Under the pieces are notes generated by a model that was given only the letters and a program-made list of their open reading frames with translations, searched no databases and was not told the DNA's origin. Positions 48,212 to 60,560 of a stretch of DNA of 64,000 bases are shown piece by piece; the stretch's first letter is position 1, and each line of letters starts with the position of its first letter. The stretch is from NCBI GenBank assembly GCA_029582265.1, contig CM055823.1, forward strand, positions 7,514,761 through 7,578,760, read 5' to 3'. Source of the DNA: Zoroaster sp. YZ-2022 (lineage: Eukaryota > Echinodermata > Asteroidea > Forcipulatida > Zoroasteridae). The translations under genes and the position numbers were made by a program.

Positions 48212-50782
48212 AGATGAAAGCACGTCAGATTTGGTGAAATAATTTCCTAGCGAATGATTAATTTTTTATACGTGTGCGAACTTCACACCAAAGTACGTTT
48301 TCAGATAATAATTCGTGAATTTGATTAACTGGTTACTACCAATGCTATATCTTTCCTTTAAGCAGTCCACGTGCTCCCGTACTCCTAAGAATAAATATGT
48401 ATTATCTTAAATTACTAATCCTATATCTCACTTTGCAACATATTTTTTAACGAAAATGCATGTTTTGGACATTTTTTTTTTATGACCCTTTAATAAATGA
48501 TTCGCTTTGTTTACCTTTTTTCAAGGGAAAATAGTAATTTGATCATGGTCATATTTAATTTTCATATATATGGTAATATAAAAGTTTAAAGCGAAATCAC
48601 TGGAAAAATAGTGAATAACACAGCGCGATTGTTGTTTGCTTGTGACGGCGGCATAATTCACGCGAGGCGGCGAATAATTATGGAAACAGGAATAAGTATA
48701 TAACTTGCCAAAAAAGTATATAAAATGCCAAACATGGGATTCTACGATCAAATTTTTTTTTACTCTTATGCGACCGAGGGTATATATAGCCTAGGCCTAA
48801 TTACAAAACGATAAGCAACCGATCTGCTTAACCAATCTTAAAGCTACTATTTCGATTTAGGCCTATATAAAAAATATTTCGTCGTGTGCCCGGAAGAAGG
48901 ACGTAACGAAAGTGTGACCGGCAAAAGGTCGTAAGCAATTAATGCGCAAAATTGTGTTTCAAAATAACTGAGTGTGAAAGTTTGGTCGTTTTTTCCTGCC
49001 ATTTATAAGTCATTGTAGGAAAGTTCAATTCCGCATGGGAATAGAAAACATGTCTTGGGAGTAATTCTACCAACAAATACATAACAGTTACCGGTATGTC
49101 CTACTTTTTTCAAAGGAGCCCTTTATTGCTAACGACCTTCTGTTGGGACAAAAAGTTGTACTTTTGTCCTCGTAGAGCCTTACCACCTTCTTCAGGGCAC
49201 ACGACGATTTAAAAGTAATTACTGAATCATAGGGCATCTGCATTTAAGTGGTGTGTTCCATAATCGGTGCCAACGTCCCTGAAGTCTATCTCCCGCGTCC
49301 TTAGGAGTTTATAGGTGTCTGGGTATTCTCTCCTGACTTGCTCAGATACATTCAGACCGTCCATTAAACTGGTTCTCGCCTCCTTTGGAGTCTGCTTGCT
49401 CGATGCAGTGTAACATTTGAATCTGTATAAAAACAAGGACCAACCAATAAGCAAGTTTTTCTGAAACATTGGTATTCGGCAATGTAGTCCTATGCCTACG
49501 TTCATTTCAGAACTCCAATTTTCAAGAAATATAGGCCTATCATAACAAACCATGACATTTGCAGTATAATAGGTGCTCATGCTTTTGAAATAATCGTACA
49601 ACAAATAGCATTTCACAAAAAAAAAGGCCAGACGGTAACCCACCAACTTTGGAAAATTCAACATAACAATATTATTTTTACTCTAATATGAACGCGATTC
49701 AGACGGAATGTCCCTGAAATACATATAGCCATTCTGTAAATGCTGTCAGAGAAATTGCCGTCAGAGAAATTGCTGGGAATCACAGGAGAATATACCGTAG
49801 TCAAAAACATGCATGAAGAGTATACAAGGCATATTTAAGAATACTATAATGAAATAGTTGAGCCATACAGACTATGTGACCAATGACATCACATGTTTAC
49901 ATAAGAGCCCAAAAAGCCATACTGGGCCGGGCACAAAATGTACACTGCCTAGGACAAGAAACTATAACAACTGATATTTTGAGATAATGTATTTGATAAA
50001 TAAATATTTATCAGCTAAACAATTCTTAATATGATTTATTTGTAATAAGGCACTAACATATACATCTCAAATCTTACTCATCTGAATTTTTTTTTGGAGG
50101 TTATGTGGAGTACAAAATTGGTCTATACTTACGCCTGGTTTGTAATTGTAATACGGAAGATCACTGTGGAGACCGAGTTTATTAGGTGTGTAGGCCAGAT
50201 TGCTCGCATCGTGTTTACTAAAAACTTGGAATTCCTCCCTGGAAATGGTTATACAAAGGATCACCCATAATATTATACATGTAATCATGGACATATTCTT
50301 ATTGTAATCTAGTCTATAGAAATCTCGTCCCCAGGGCTTTCGAGCATTTTTCTGTATACCTCGTATCCACTACTCTCTCGCCATGATTTCAATATCCAAT
50401 CATTTTTAAATTTTAAATTAGGGGCTCGTGGCCAATGGGATTTGGGGTACATAGTTAATATGGTTAATAACCAGAGTGACTACTGCAGTAGGAGGCTAGG
50501 CCATTGCAGGTAGCTATTAATTCCATCATTATTCAGCATTCTTTTGTGGGCAAAATGAATTATAAAAAAAGCATCTAACGTGTTAAAATATAGGGATGAC
50601 ACTATAAAACAATATAGATTTGTGTTTTTGTAGAAACAATATTTAAACTGATTATTACTCTATTTTGTAGTAACCAAACAGCGTTGCGGAACCCTGGAGA
50701 CGAGGTTGAGAACTCTTAATAATAATAATAATTACCGTAAATGATACCTTTGGGAGACATTCCCATAGACCTGTGCACACAA

Positions 50783-50891
50783 AACCCTTCCCTCCCTCCC
50801 TCCCTCCGCCCCTCCTCCCTCCCTCCTCCTCCCTCCCTCCCTCTCCCTCCTCCCTCCCCTCCCTCCCTCCCTCCTCCCCCCTCCCTCCCCT
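50783..50891. repeat. Expanded (CCCTC)n pyrimidine tract in unit D
   Basis: About 110 bp of CCCTCCCTCC repeats in intron 1 of copy D. The same place in A, B and C has only 20-30 bp. Long lysine/arginine/glycine or proline frames here are artefacts. Confidence 0.85.
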
Positions 50892-53259
50892 TTTCGTCAT
50901 TTAACTTCAAGAAATGTATCTTCATTCACCGACAGATCTCAACTATAAACATGCCTCAAGGCGTGCAAGCTTTTCGCCAACCACTTGTTGCACGGGTTTG
51001 AAAGAGAGGTAAAATTGTGTATCATCGGGGTTGTGGTATTGGAGATAAAACTTAAGACTCAAAGGCGGCTATTAACACTTGGTCGTTTTATGTTTTTGAG
51101 AAACTTGTGTACAACTCAACTGCAATGTAACATAAAGTGTTATAAAACCTCCTGTGGTCCATAGTCGGAGAGCCCTGTCATGCCCCCTGCCATTTTACCA
51201 TGTATACATTTACTCTATGACCATTATTTAGGCTATATGTCTCATTTGAACCATGGTCCATGTTTGACCCAACGCCAAACATTCATTGCTGCAAGAAGAA
51301 ATCTTACCCATAACTGGTTGTCTTCAAATAGGCAACTCTCTCTGCCAGTTGACGTCCAGCCCCCTTCTCTGTAGGTGCGTTATTCACGATGGCCAAACCC
51401 TTTGTATTCAAGACGTTCAGCCAGTTATACAACTCCTCGTCCTCCTGAACTATTTTCTTGAACCCGAAGGTAGGTATTTTACCGTTCAGCTCAGCTCCCC
51501 ATTTTTGCAGTTGGGGACTACTCACGACGTCTCTCTCCACGTTCGAGAATCGCTGGCGATTGAGCCACGAGGCGTCGAAGTCGCTGCAGTGCTGGTCAGG
51601 CCAGGTGATCCTTAGAACTCTGCCGTCGTCAATGAGTGTCTCGGCTGATGGTCTGACATCTGATCCAAGTCGGCCAAACTGAAAAGTTTCTTGCCAAGAA
51701 GGGATGGGTGGCATATCCAGAACAGCGACAGTTATCCCTCAACCAAACGTACGGATAGGTGCCCCTCATAGCCGTTATCTATACTCACCACGGTAACACA
51801 GAGCAGAATCGTCCTCGTTACGCTTACGAGCCTGGGATTAGACAAGACATTCCCTGGTTATCGGATGAAAATGCTGATGAGAACACACCTGTCGGAGTTG
51901 TGGTTGGCGAAGTTCTCTCTACATGAACTCTTTCAAACGCACCACGTTATTTGTTTGCATAGGATTATGTGTTATTCTTGTAGCAGTGTATGTTGCATTT
52001 GAGATTCGTCTAGACAGGCAGCGCACAAGCATGGCATTTTTTAAAATTGTTTGTCATCACTTTAATAGCTAACGTCGCCATGATGAAGTATGTATGCAAT
52101 ATCTAGGGCCTCGCCTACATAAAGGCTCATAAATCAGACCACACGTCTCTACAAACACCTCAAATATATACGCAATCACGGTCTACTATTCGACAATTTA
52201 TAGAGCAAGGTGTACGTGTACCTTGACACAGAGCAATGACAGGACCATATTTGACCTTCCCCATACAGTACTTAGGTTTGCACACTATTTGTACTGTAAG
52301 GTAACTACATGGTGTTCGTCACGCAACATTGTGTGTGTATGCGTAGAAAAACTAGTCTTGGTCTTGGCAAGACGTTACCGTGATTTTAAACGTACACATC
52401 GAGGCTTGGGCGGTTCCGGCGGGTACCCGGTTCTACCCAATTCCCAAATTTAGAATCGGAACTGCGGTTCCACTCTTTAAAGAACTGGGTACTGCAAGAG
52501 TCTGGTTCCAGAACTGAGTCCTTCAAATACCCGGTTCCTAGAGCTGAGTCCCAGAGCCGGCTGGGAGCCAAGTCCCAGTCAGAGCCTGCTCCAGCAAAAT
52601 ACCCGACTTGAGGACCAACCCGTCTAATTGAAATACAGAGTTCCTGAGTTTCCAACTCTAGAGCCGAGAACCGGCTCCAGTCAAAATACCTGATTCTCTT
52701 TGATGAGTGACCGACAAAATGTAACTCTAGACCGCAGCAAACTTGTGAAGGCGCCACACATGCAACTTGATGCAAAACCGCAATGTCTGTGCGTTAGTAG
52801 TATCATTGTGCGTCACTGAGTTGTTTTATATATTGGGCCCCATAACGTGGATACTTTGGTTATGGAGATGTTGTTAAAAATGTTGACAGCACGTGTGTCT
52901 TGTGAAGTGGAAATGATCAAGGTGGCCTCGTAATATGGATAATCTTGTGACGAATTAGTCATTTTTGCTAGTGTTCTTAATGTACTTTCATAGGCATGGT
53001 TGGTAGTACGGTACCCTTTTGTACAGGGGTGGTACAGTTGCTTAATTTCTCCTCTATGATTTAACCCTGAAGTTTGTGCATAGCCATGGCATGTACATGT
53101 ACAGAACGGTTGTAACGTTGTTTGCCAACGGTAGGATAATGGAAACAAATCTTTATTTAGCTTAACGTTTCCAAAACATTTCCTTAAAGTTTCGAAACAT
53201 ATTTTAAATTAAAACAATATTATCATCACTGCATTTGAAAATCTGATAGCTTCGTATCA

Positions 53260-53615
53260 GATGATGATGATGATGATGTATAGATTTATAAAGCGCACGT
53301 ATCCACCAACTGGGGGCGCCTCAAGGCGCACCATATTATCCCTGCTCATAAGGCTCATAAGGCTCATAAATCATTCCTGAAACCATCTCAGCTCCCTGGG
53401 GAGTATACAGCCCACCTGCTGCCATTTCTAGCGCATATAGAGCAAACCAACTCTGCTCTCTCACAGGTACCCATTTAACCCCTGGGTGAGAGAAGCAATT
53501 ATGGTTAAGTGTCTGCTCAAGGACACAGGTGTCACGGCCAGGGGCTCGAACCCACACTCTGCTGCTGGCAACACCAGAACTTGAGTTCGGTGCGCTAGAC
53601 CGCTCGGCCACGACA
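53260..53615 (-). mobile_element. tRNA-derived SINE, full length, with (ATC)n tail
   Basis: Minus strand. The head has box A-like TGGCCGAGCGG and box B-like GGTTCGAGCCCC, then TGTCCTTGAGCAGACACTTA, a central region differing from the copy at 13841, the shared GTTGGTGGATACGTGCGC and a tail of ATC repeats (53260-53279). Confidence 0.75.
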
Positions 53616-53800
53616 ATCCACTTTACGTGCATTATACAACACACGGGACCTACGGCTTTACGTCCCATCCGAAGGACGAAGCAATTATGGTTAAGCACCT
53701 GCTCAAGGACACAAGTGTCAAGACCGGGGCTAGAACAAAAACCCTGCTGCTGGCAACACCAGAACTTGAGTTCGGTGCGCTAGACCGCTCGGCCACGACA
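53616..53800 (-). mobile_element. tRNA-derived SINE, 5' part, abutting the second copy
   Basis: Same box A head (TGGCCGAGCGG near 53790) and the GGGACGTAAAGCCGTAGGTC body of the 13841 copy. It stops after GCACGTAAAGTGGAT where the other SINE begins. Either the second SINE inserted into this one or a template switch made a dimer. Confidence 0.7.
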
Positions 53801-54250
53801 GAGACGCAAACGAAGTTTGAATAGACCATATGTTTTATTATTTTCTGTAATCCTTATGTTTGTGTTTGAATCTCTTGGAACCGGTTCCGACTGGAACAGA
53901 GTTTTTGGAACCGAACCGGTTCCAGAAATTGTGAACCGCCCAAGCCTACTACACACGCGAATCAGTTGTGATTTGATAAACTAAACTGCAGCTGCAGGCG
54001 CCATTTCATTCCTGTCCACGGCCGCGCCGCCTTGCCTTCCCGAGTATACCAAATATAAATGGCCTCTCAAGTAAAGGTAGGGTGTATTTTAAAAAAAGGG
54101 CATGGCACTCCAATGCTGATGTACTGTACATTATGTGCATGTATAGTGTACGTTGTATGCATCATCAAATTTGATGTATAGCTACACTCAGCAGTGTGAG
54201 AAGGGTAACGATGATTTACTTGGAGGAGTGGGAGCACAGATCTTGGTCAC

Positions 54251-54985
54251 GAGGAGGGGGTTCAAATGCACACACACATCCCCAGGAACCAAAGAGTACA
54301 TGCTACAAACCAGTGTCAAAAGAATGTGTTGAGGTCCGTGAATTCTCTGGTAGCCGCTAGCCATACCATCCGACAAGAATATGTAACCACAGGTGTTAAT
54401 TACTGAAACATTTCCTATGCAAAAAGACATTAGTGGCTATAGCTTACATGCAGGTAGTATGATGGTTTTGGTGGTTAGGTTGTGTTATTGAAACCAAGCT
54501 CAGACTTGAATAAGGTAAGTAGACCTCTTGCACACCATACGGGCCCAAATCTATCAATCTATTGTTCCAATTAATCAAGACATATCTTCTGAAATTGATG
54601 CTTTATGATGTGTTGACATATTAGCCACCCCATTGACGGCAGTAGGGAAGACCTACATGTACATGTACGGTACATCCTTCCCAAAAAAAATAATCACTTG
54701 CAGCTAAATTATGCATTGGAGTGAGTACTTCAGAATAGAAAGGTTTACAGTGAACTACGTGTAATGTATACATACTTGAAACATGCCCTTTTCATGGTCT
54801 GTATTTCCACATTTAGGGTAGAATTTCGTGTTTTAAATGTGTTTGTGTTTGCTCACTATTATTCCTCAGGGCATATACATGTACCCGGAGTTATATTGAG
54901 AAAAACTATTTGGAAAATGTACAATAGAGAGTCAAATAATTATTTAGTAATTATGGAGAGTGTACACACTGTATGACACCCCCCC
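54251..54985. other. Unannotated spacer
   Basis: AT-rich DNA with ACATGTACATG words. No gene, RNA or repeat identified. Confidence 0.4.
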
Positions 54986-55700
54986 CAAAAAAGGTCTGTT
55001 CCCCACTCCCCAAGTAAATCATCGGTCCCCTACTCACACTGCTGAACCAACCCGCAGTCACACTGCTGAGTGTAGCTATACATGACATGATGTACCCAAT
55101 GTAGCATCATGTTGGCATTATGTGGCACTAGTATGTGCCTATATATGCATACATAATGTATGCCACCGTACATCAGCGTTGGAGAGTTCCTGCCCATCTT
55201 TAAAAAAGCACACCCTACCTTCATTGCCTTGAGAGCCCATTTTGTATATTTGGTATACAATAAGAGTAGTATAGTTTGGGCCTTTGTTTGGGATAGCATT
55301 TCATGAATTTTAATTTTTGCGGCCTGCGCAGGGTCAAAGTACACTTTGCTTGACCACTATGTTATATTTTTTTAACACAATTTCAAAAATTGCAAAAGTG
55401 GATAAATTCAGACGAAAATCACTTTTCACTTGATATTCTTAACCGGAGATACAGATTTCAAAGTTGTCAGGAGGTCAAATGAAAGGTCAAAAGTTCAATG
55501 ACCTGTAATTCACAAACCACATGCGACCAAAACAGCTCAAACGCCCATTTCAGTTTGGGGAAGTTTGTCATACAACTAATAAACCTAGAAAGTGCAAAAA
55601 AATCCGTAGAGATTGGTCTTGAAGAGGTGTGTGATTTGTTGGGACCCAGCTGCACTTTAGCGGGAAGTTGTTATAGAGGTCCAAAGTCAGGTCAATCCTG
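54986..55700. repeat. Inverted, diverged copy of the 5' flank (6720-7210 and 8460-8600)
   Basis: Read in reverse this matches GTAACGATGATTTACTTGGG (8549 region), the AGGTAGGGTGTACTTTTAAA words and TTGACCTTTGACCCAGCGCA (7040 region). It lacks the MITE found at 7222-7488 and so gives an empty-site view of it. The short frames inside are not genes. Confidence 0.65.
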
Positions 55701-57289
55701 CTCTGTTTTTGATTGTTGACCCAAAATGTGCACACTATGGGCATTTTTTGACTGGTTTTTTACTGTCATTTTGACCACCCTTGAACAATATCAGACACAT
55801 GTTTTACCAGTCTAACAAAAATGGTCGCCTCCATTTTGACTCTGTAAAATGTGTACTTACTACACGTAAGGTTTGACAGTGTTCACCTGGATTCTTTAAA
55901 GTGCATTAAATATCCCTTTTAAATATATCAACATTTTGACTGATTTTACACCCTTGTAGTTGTAGAGGGGAAAATTGTTAAATTTTTAGAACTACAACCT
56001 CATATAAGCCGTACCGTTTGATTCCCTATTTAAAATCCTTTGGAGATTTTTAACATTCTTCGAATGGAATCTTGGACAGGTCCCCAGCCTCTGAGAGTTG
56101 CCCCGGAGTATAAAGTCACTGGCAGTGAGCTATGAGCACGAGCTAATCGGAACGAGCGTTCGGCCTGGTCGTGGTCTTTAAAGCTGAGCTATGCCTGAGG
56201 AAATGTCGAAGGTCGCACATCGCAAGTTATTAATCCTGTAGTACATCGAGACGATCTAAAAATAATACTATTTCTAGGGTAAAAAAGGGACCGATCATTA
56301 TGCACCGAAATAGGACAGCTCCTTCGTAGTCTATTCACAAATTCGTGAAAATGTATGTTAATTATACGTCATGAAATGGCTGCACTGAATACAATAAATG
56401 ACCGGTCGTTCCATCAGATAGTTTTCAAAGTGACGTCACAACATATCACATAACCGGGTCTGCCTCACCTGACCTGGAGTCGCGAGCAGGTTACTTTGAG
56501 ACTGACACCAAGTGAGCCCCCCGACACGACGTCGAACGCAACACGAGTCATACCCAGGTCGACCGACATGGCTAGTCAACTCCTCGACTGGGCACCTCAG
56601 ACCTGCACTTGTAAACGATTTGTTCACAATGCATGCTGGAGTGGGAATCATCCACTGTAAAAAGGAGGTTTCAAATCACCCTTTATTAATATTAGCAGCC
56701 TTGGTTTCGCGCGCTTCAGTCTAAAGAGCATGTAAACAAGGTGATATTCTGATTGGTCAAAAGAAAAGGGAGCAAAATCCACTATATTTCAATATTTATA
56801 ACAACATGTTAGCTATAGTTAAAAGTTGCAGCTTGCTTAGCCACACCCAATTCTGCACTATTGTGGCAGGCTATACAGAAGAGAACCCAAAACATCTAAG
56901 CGGTACGGATCAGACTAGTATACGAGTCCTCAAACCTCGAGTCCGAGTCCTGGAGTCAGATGGGTCAGGTTCGAGTCCGAGTCTCAAGAATCACGATGAT
57001 CGAGTCCGAGTTCCGAGTCACTTTAAAAAAATCAAACGAAAAAAGAAAATCTTACACATTATGTCAAGGTTCAAAGTTAAGTGAAAAAATAGTCGACAAA
57101 ATATGGGCTAGTATCTCATTAATTTTACTAAACCAAAGATTGTTCTCAAAATCAGCATTGCGGCTACTTTTTACTTTTCTTATTTTAATTAACTTGAGAT
57201 CATAAAAGCCGAACAACTCATTGAATTTTTTCTATCTTGTGCCTTTTTTTTTTATTTAATACAATGTTTTGGAAATCATCACATTAATT
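55701..57289. other. Spacer with GAGTCC-type element
   Basis: No gene recognised. 56430-56650 is CG-richer with GTGACGTCAC (56430-56439). 56915-57095 is the GAGTCC repeat followed by the same tail as 9050-9130. Confidence 0.4.
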
Positions 57290-57710
57290 ACATCTGTAAA
57301 AAAATTGCCTGTAAAAATATACGGTATTTCACATTGGCAACTCAGCTGCCAGTAACTTACTGTAAAATTTACATTAACTGTAAACAATGATATTACTGTA
57401 AAATTACAGTAGCTTGGTTGCCAGTAATTTACTGTAAATTCTACAGTAACAAACAATATGACCTGAGGACGATCAGAGCATACTTGATCGAAACGTCGAG
57501 TTAAAATTACCCCCCAGTTCTTTTTCAGAACTAATTACTACTCAATTGAGATTCCACATGGTGAAGTCACCGCAATTAGTCTTCCTTACGATCATATCTC
57601 ACCATGCAAAGTTACAAGTTTTTACTCAATATACCGTATCGCGATACAGTATATTGTTTGTTACTATACAATTTACAGTAAAGTAAGTTACCGGCAATAT
57701 TCCCAACGGC
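57290..57710. repeat. TTACTGTAAA-type repeat cluster with ribozyme-like motif
   Basis: Degenerate copies of CAGTAACTTACTGTAAA / TTTACAGTAA (57290-57450 and 57625-57700, again at 58740-58880) look like arms of small inverted-repeat transposons. Between them 57460-57500 reads GACCTGAGGACGATCA...TGATCGAAACGTC, a hairpin with hammerhead-like core words, followed by a small hairpin AGTTCT/AGAACT (57516-57532). Confidence 0.5.
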
Positions 57711-58739
57711 GCACCCAACTTTATTGTCTTAGGGGGCCTGTCAATAAATTTTACTGTCACAAATCAACTCAGGCTCTATGTATACATGCAATTATACTAT
57801 ATGTAATTTGGGTTGTATGTATATATAATATGTATGGATGGATGTTTCCCATTAGAACTGGTAACCTCCCATGGAGGGGCATAGAAACGCCTTAAACTGG
57901 CAAAGCCAATCTCACTCACACACAACATTAGTGTATCGTCTGGTTTTACGAACTGCGCACAAATCAATCAATTGTGCCAGTTCAGTAACTACCTACTTTT
58001 CCCATCAATGGGCGGCAAAATTCCATGAACAAGTGGGCGGCAAACCCAGATCCTACCGGTAATCTTTTTCTTTTTATTTGTTGCTAAAACAGGGTGTCAC
58101 ATAATAATTATTTATATCAGATTACTGTTAAAAAATAAAATTAAAAATTAAACCCTAACCTGGGCATGTAAGGTGATGTGTAATTTGAAAAGGGGTAGGA
58201 TTGCAGGCCTTTTAATGCCCTGCCACCTATAGCCGAGTTAAAGAAAAATGGAGAAAAGGAAGCAAAACACATGATAAAAATAAGATTGGATCTAGATTCG
58301 TTGCAACCAGAGTTACATGTTCATGCATATTCGTTGTCACGGCCAACATCTAAAAAATAAATCATTATTGGAGTAAACAAAATGTATGTATTTTCGCCCT
58401 TTTCCTACACACTTGGTCCGGCATTCCCTTGAAAAGGGAAAAACACTTAAATTTGAAAAATGCCGGAACCATGGAAAGATATGTTTTAGCCGGACAAATT
58501 ATTGTTGGTTTCAAATGTTATTGTTGCAAATTGTAATTAAACAATTATAGTGAGATTTCGGGGACATAATAAATAATTATTGACAGAAAAAGAGAAAAAC
58601 ATGAGGTGGAAAGAAATCCATCTCTTTCTCCTCCCCCCTCTCTCTCATTTTTTTTCCTTCTTCTTTTGTCCTTTTTTTCTGGGACCTCTTGGGAGAGGGG
58701 CCTGCTCCCCGAGCCCCCCCTTGGGTGCTGTTGAACTAG
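57711..58739. other. Unannotated spacer
   Basis: AT-rich with pyrimidine tracts at 58617-58680. The inverted words TTTTCCCTTTTC and GCATTCCCTTGAAAAGGG are near 58400-58440. No gene recognised. Confidence 0.35.
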
Positions 58740-59818
58740 TTGGGCCAGTAACTTACTGTAATTTTTAAGTAATTTATTTACAGTTATTAATGTAAAATTT
58801 TACGAGTAAGTTATCATGGCAGCTGAGCTGCCGAGTAATACTGTAATTTTTTCAGGCAAGCTGTTTACAGTGTGTGCATCTGCAGGCAAAGCTTACGCAC
58901 CATGATTTATTATTTGGAGTGGATGATGGTCAGTTGACAATTAGTCTCCAGAAGCCATATTTTGAAATGCAATGCCAACAAACATGTGTAGGCGTGAAAA
59001 AAAAATTACAGATCCTTTCTTGTATTTTTTTTCGTCATGAAACAGTATTGAAATTAGTCACCGTGAGGGTTTTGCGGTCTGCTGTATTCTATTAATAAAA
59101 ACAGACATATTCAAAGTTATTCATCCGTCCAGTTGCAGTTTGAGTTAGCTAGCTATGCTTTTGCAAAATAAATCTAAGCGCAACCCCTCAGACTGACTGT
59201 GACTTCTTCAATATGACTAAAAAATACAAGAAAGGATCTTACTTTTTTTCTTTTCACGCCTTGCATTTCCCAAAATATGCGTCTATAGTATGCCTCCCAT
59301 AAAAATGAGTGTTCACAGCCAAGTAAGAGCTAGTGCTTTTAATAGATGGGTTCTAAAGCAACTAGCAACTTTCTTTAAAAATATAAATAATCAAAAGGAA
59401 AAGGAAACCAGGAAACAAATTAACTGAAAATCGCTTTTAGTCTTCAAACCTTTAGGGAAATCTTTCTTTTCTCTGAACCCCTTTTCCGCAAATTCACCGT
59501 TTCCCTTTGAATGTACGGTCAAAACAATCTGTGCAGCTTATTCTGCCACAACACTACATGTAATTTATCTGAACAATATACACTATGTAAAAATCACTCA
59601 GAGGAGAAGGAAGAGAACATTCTTCCATGATAAATAACGAATGTGTTATTATGTGTAGTTTTCTTTTCAAGATTGATTTATTATTATTTAGGAGCATTAG
59701 ATTATATTAACAGTATATGATCCGGGGTGGAAATTCACTGTTCTTTCTTTTCCTATAGGATTTTCATCTGAGCATGCACATGACTCTATACCCCCTTACA
59801 TATACACTGCACACTAAC

Positions 59819-59950
<132 letters not shown>

Positions 59951-60048
59951 ACGCACATTGATTTGTGGGGTATTCCTTTGTTCGTTCTATTATCCCTTTT
60001 CCTTATAATTCTCCTGTGGGTAAGGTACAGATTTTCTATAGTTACCTT

Positions 60049-60089
60049 TTGTGGGGTCCAATTGTTCTATTGTGTTTTGGACCCCACAA
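60049..60089. repeat. 13-bp hairpin between the CA tracts
   Basis: TTGTGGGGTCCAA and its exact complement, loop 15 nt. GTTGTGGGGACA words recur at 60297 and 60340, so this is part of a GTGGGG-type element associated with the microsatellites. Confidence 0.7.
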
Positions 60090-60104
60090 CGAATGGTGTG
60101 TACG

Positions 60105-60201
60105 TTCACACACACACACACACACCCCACACACACACACACACACTCACACACTCACACACACACTCACACACACACACACACACACACTCACACACAC
60201 A

Positions 60202-60283
<82 letters not shown>
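60105..60283. repeat. (CA)n microsatellite 2
   Basis: Interrupted then pure AC repeat of about 180 bp, with ACTC interruptions in the first half. Confidence 0.95.
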
Positions 60284-60284
<1 letters not shown>

Positions 60285-60560
60285 TCCCGCGCGAGGCGTT
60301 GTGGGGACAAAATACAAAGGATTTTGGATTTAAAAACGTTGTGGGGACACACACACAATGTCCCACAGCCAGTAATCTGGATCCTCTTTTGTTCTCTGCA
60401 CCAGTGCTGGAACACACACACACACAATAATGGCTACGTATCATTGCATTGGATTACAGGCAGTGACCTCACGCTGTGTTGGCTACCAGAGCGAGATTCA
60501 AACACCTTCGCCTTTCAACAAACCCTTTGGGTGAAGAGTTTTTGCGAATTGAAGGGTTGA

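Larger units (their letters stand above)
47077..52081 (-). pseudogene. BBOX1: BBOX1-like copy D (exons 1 and 3 broken)
   Basis: Exons: 51308-52081 (774 nt), 50133-50238 (106), 49223-49422 (200), 47537-47703 (167), 47077-47243 (167). Exons 2, 4 and 5 are open; exon 2 reads SKHDASNLAYTPN then LHSDLPYYNYKPG. Exon 3 has a +1 near 49362 and a -1 near 49242, giving a stop about ten codons after ENQF. In exon 1 the last ~110 codons are open (TWPDQH to TSYG), but the first half carries about ten indels and a divergent stretch at 51670-51720, removing the zinc cysteines. It is the most damaged copy and sits at the truncated end of the array. Confidence 0.8.
52401..53948. mobile_element. hAT-like element with GGTTCC repeats and SINE cargo
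   Basis: The left end AGGCTTGGGCGGTTC (52402-52416) is exactly complemented at the right end GAACCGCCCAAGCCT (53933-53947). The flanking 8 bp (GTACACAT, CTACACAC) agree at six positions, as in an aged hAT duplication. Subterminal regions are full of CCGGTTCC/GAACCGG words. The interior has SINE copies at 53260-53800. No transposase seen. It splits the diverged tail of unit D. Confidence 0.65.
45893..54250. repeat. Tandem unit D, truncated and interrupted
   Basis: Closely matches C up to about 50150 and is a patchwork to about 52240. Then it continues as a much more diverged match to the 5' flank (52240-52350 and 54045-54250), interrupted by the element at 52401-53948. Everything corresponding to 8600-21364 of unit A is absent, including MITE, CRE pair and orphan exon. 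Confidence 0.75.

Noticed and set aside
50655..51001. Gly/Arg/Glu-rich and Pro/Ser-rich frames
   Set aside because: Translation of the expanded CCCTC tract in intron 1 of copy D.
53520..53800. tRNA genes suggested by box A and box B words
   Set aside because: Both are heads of SINEs with SINE bodies and tails attached; no cloverleaf acceptor stem is complete.
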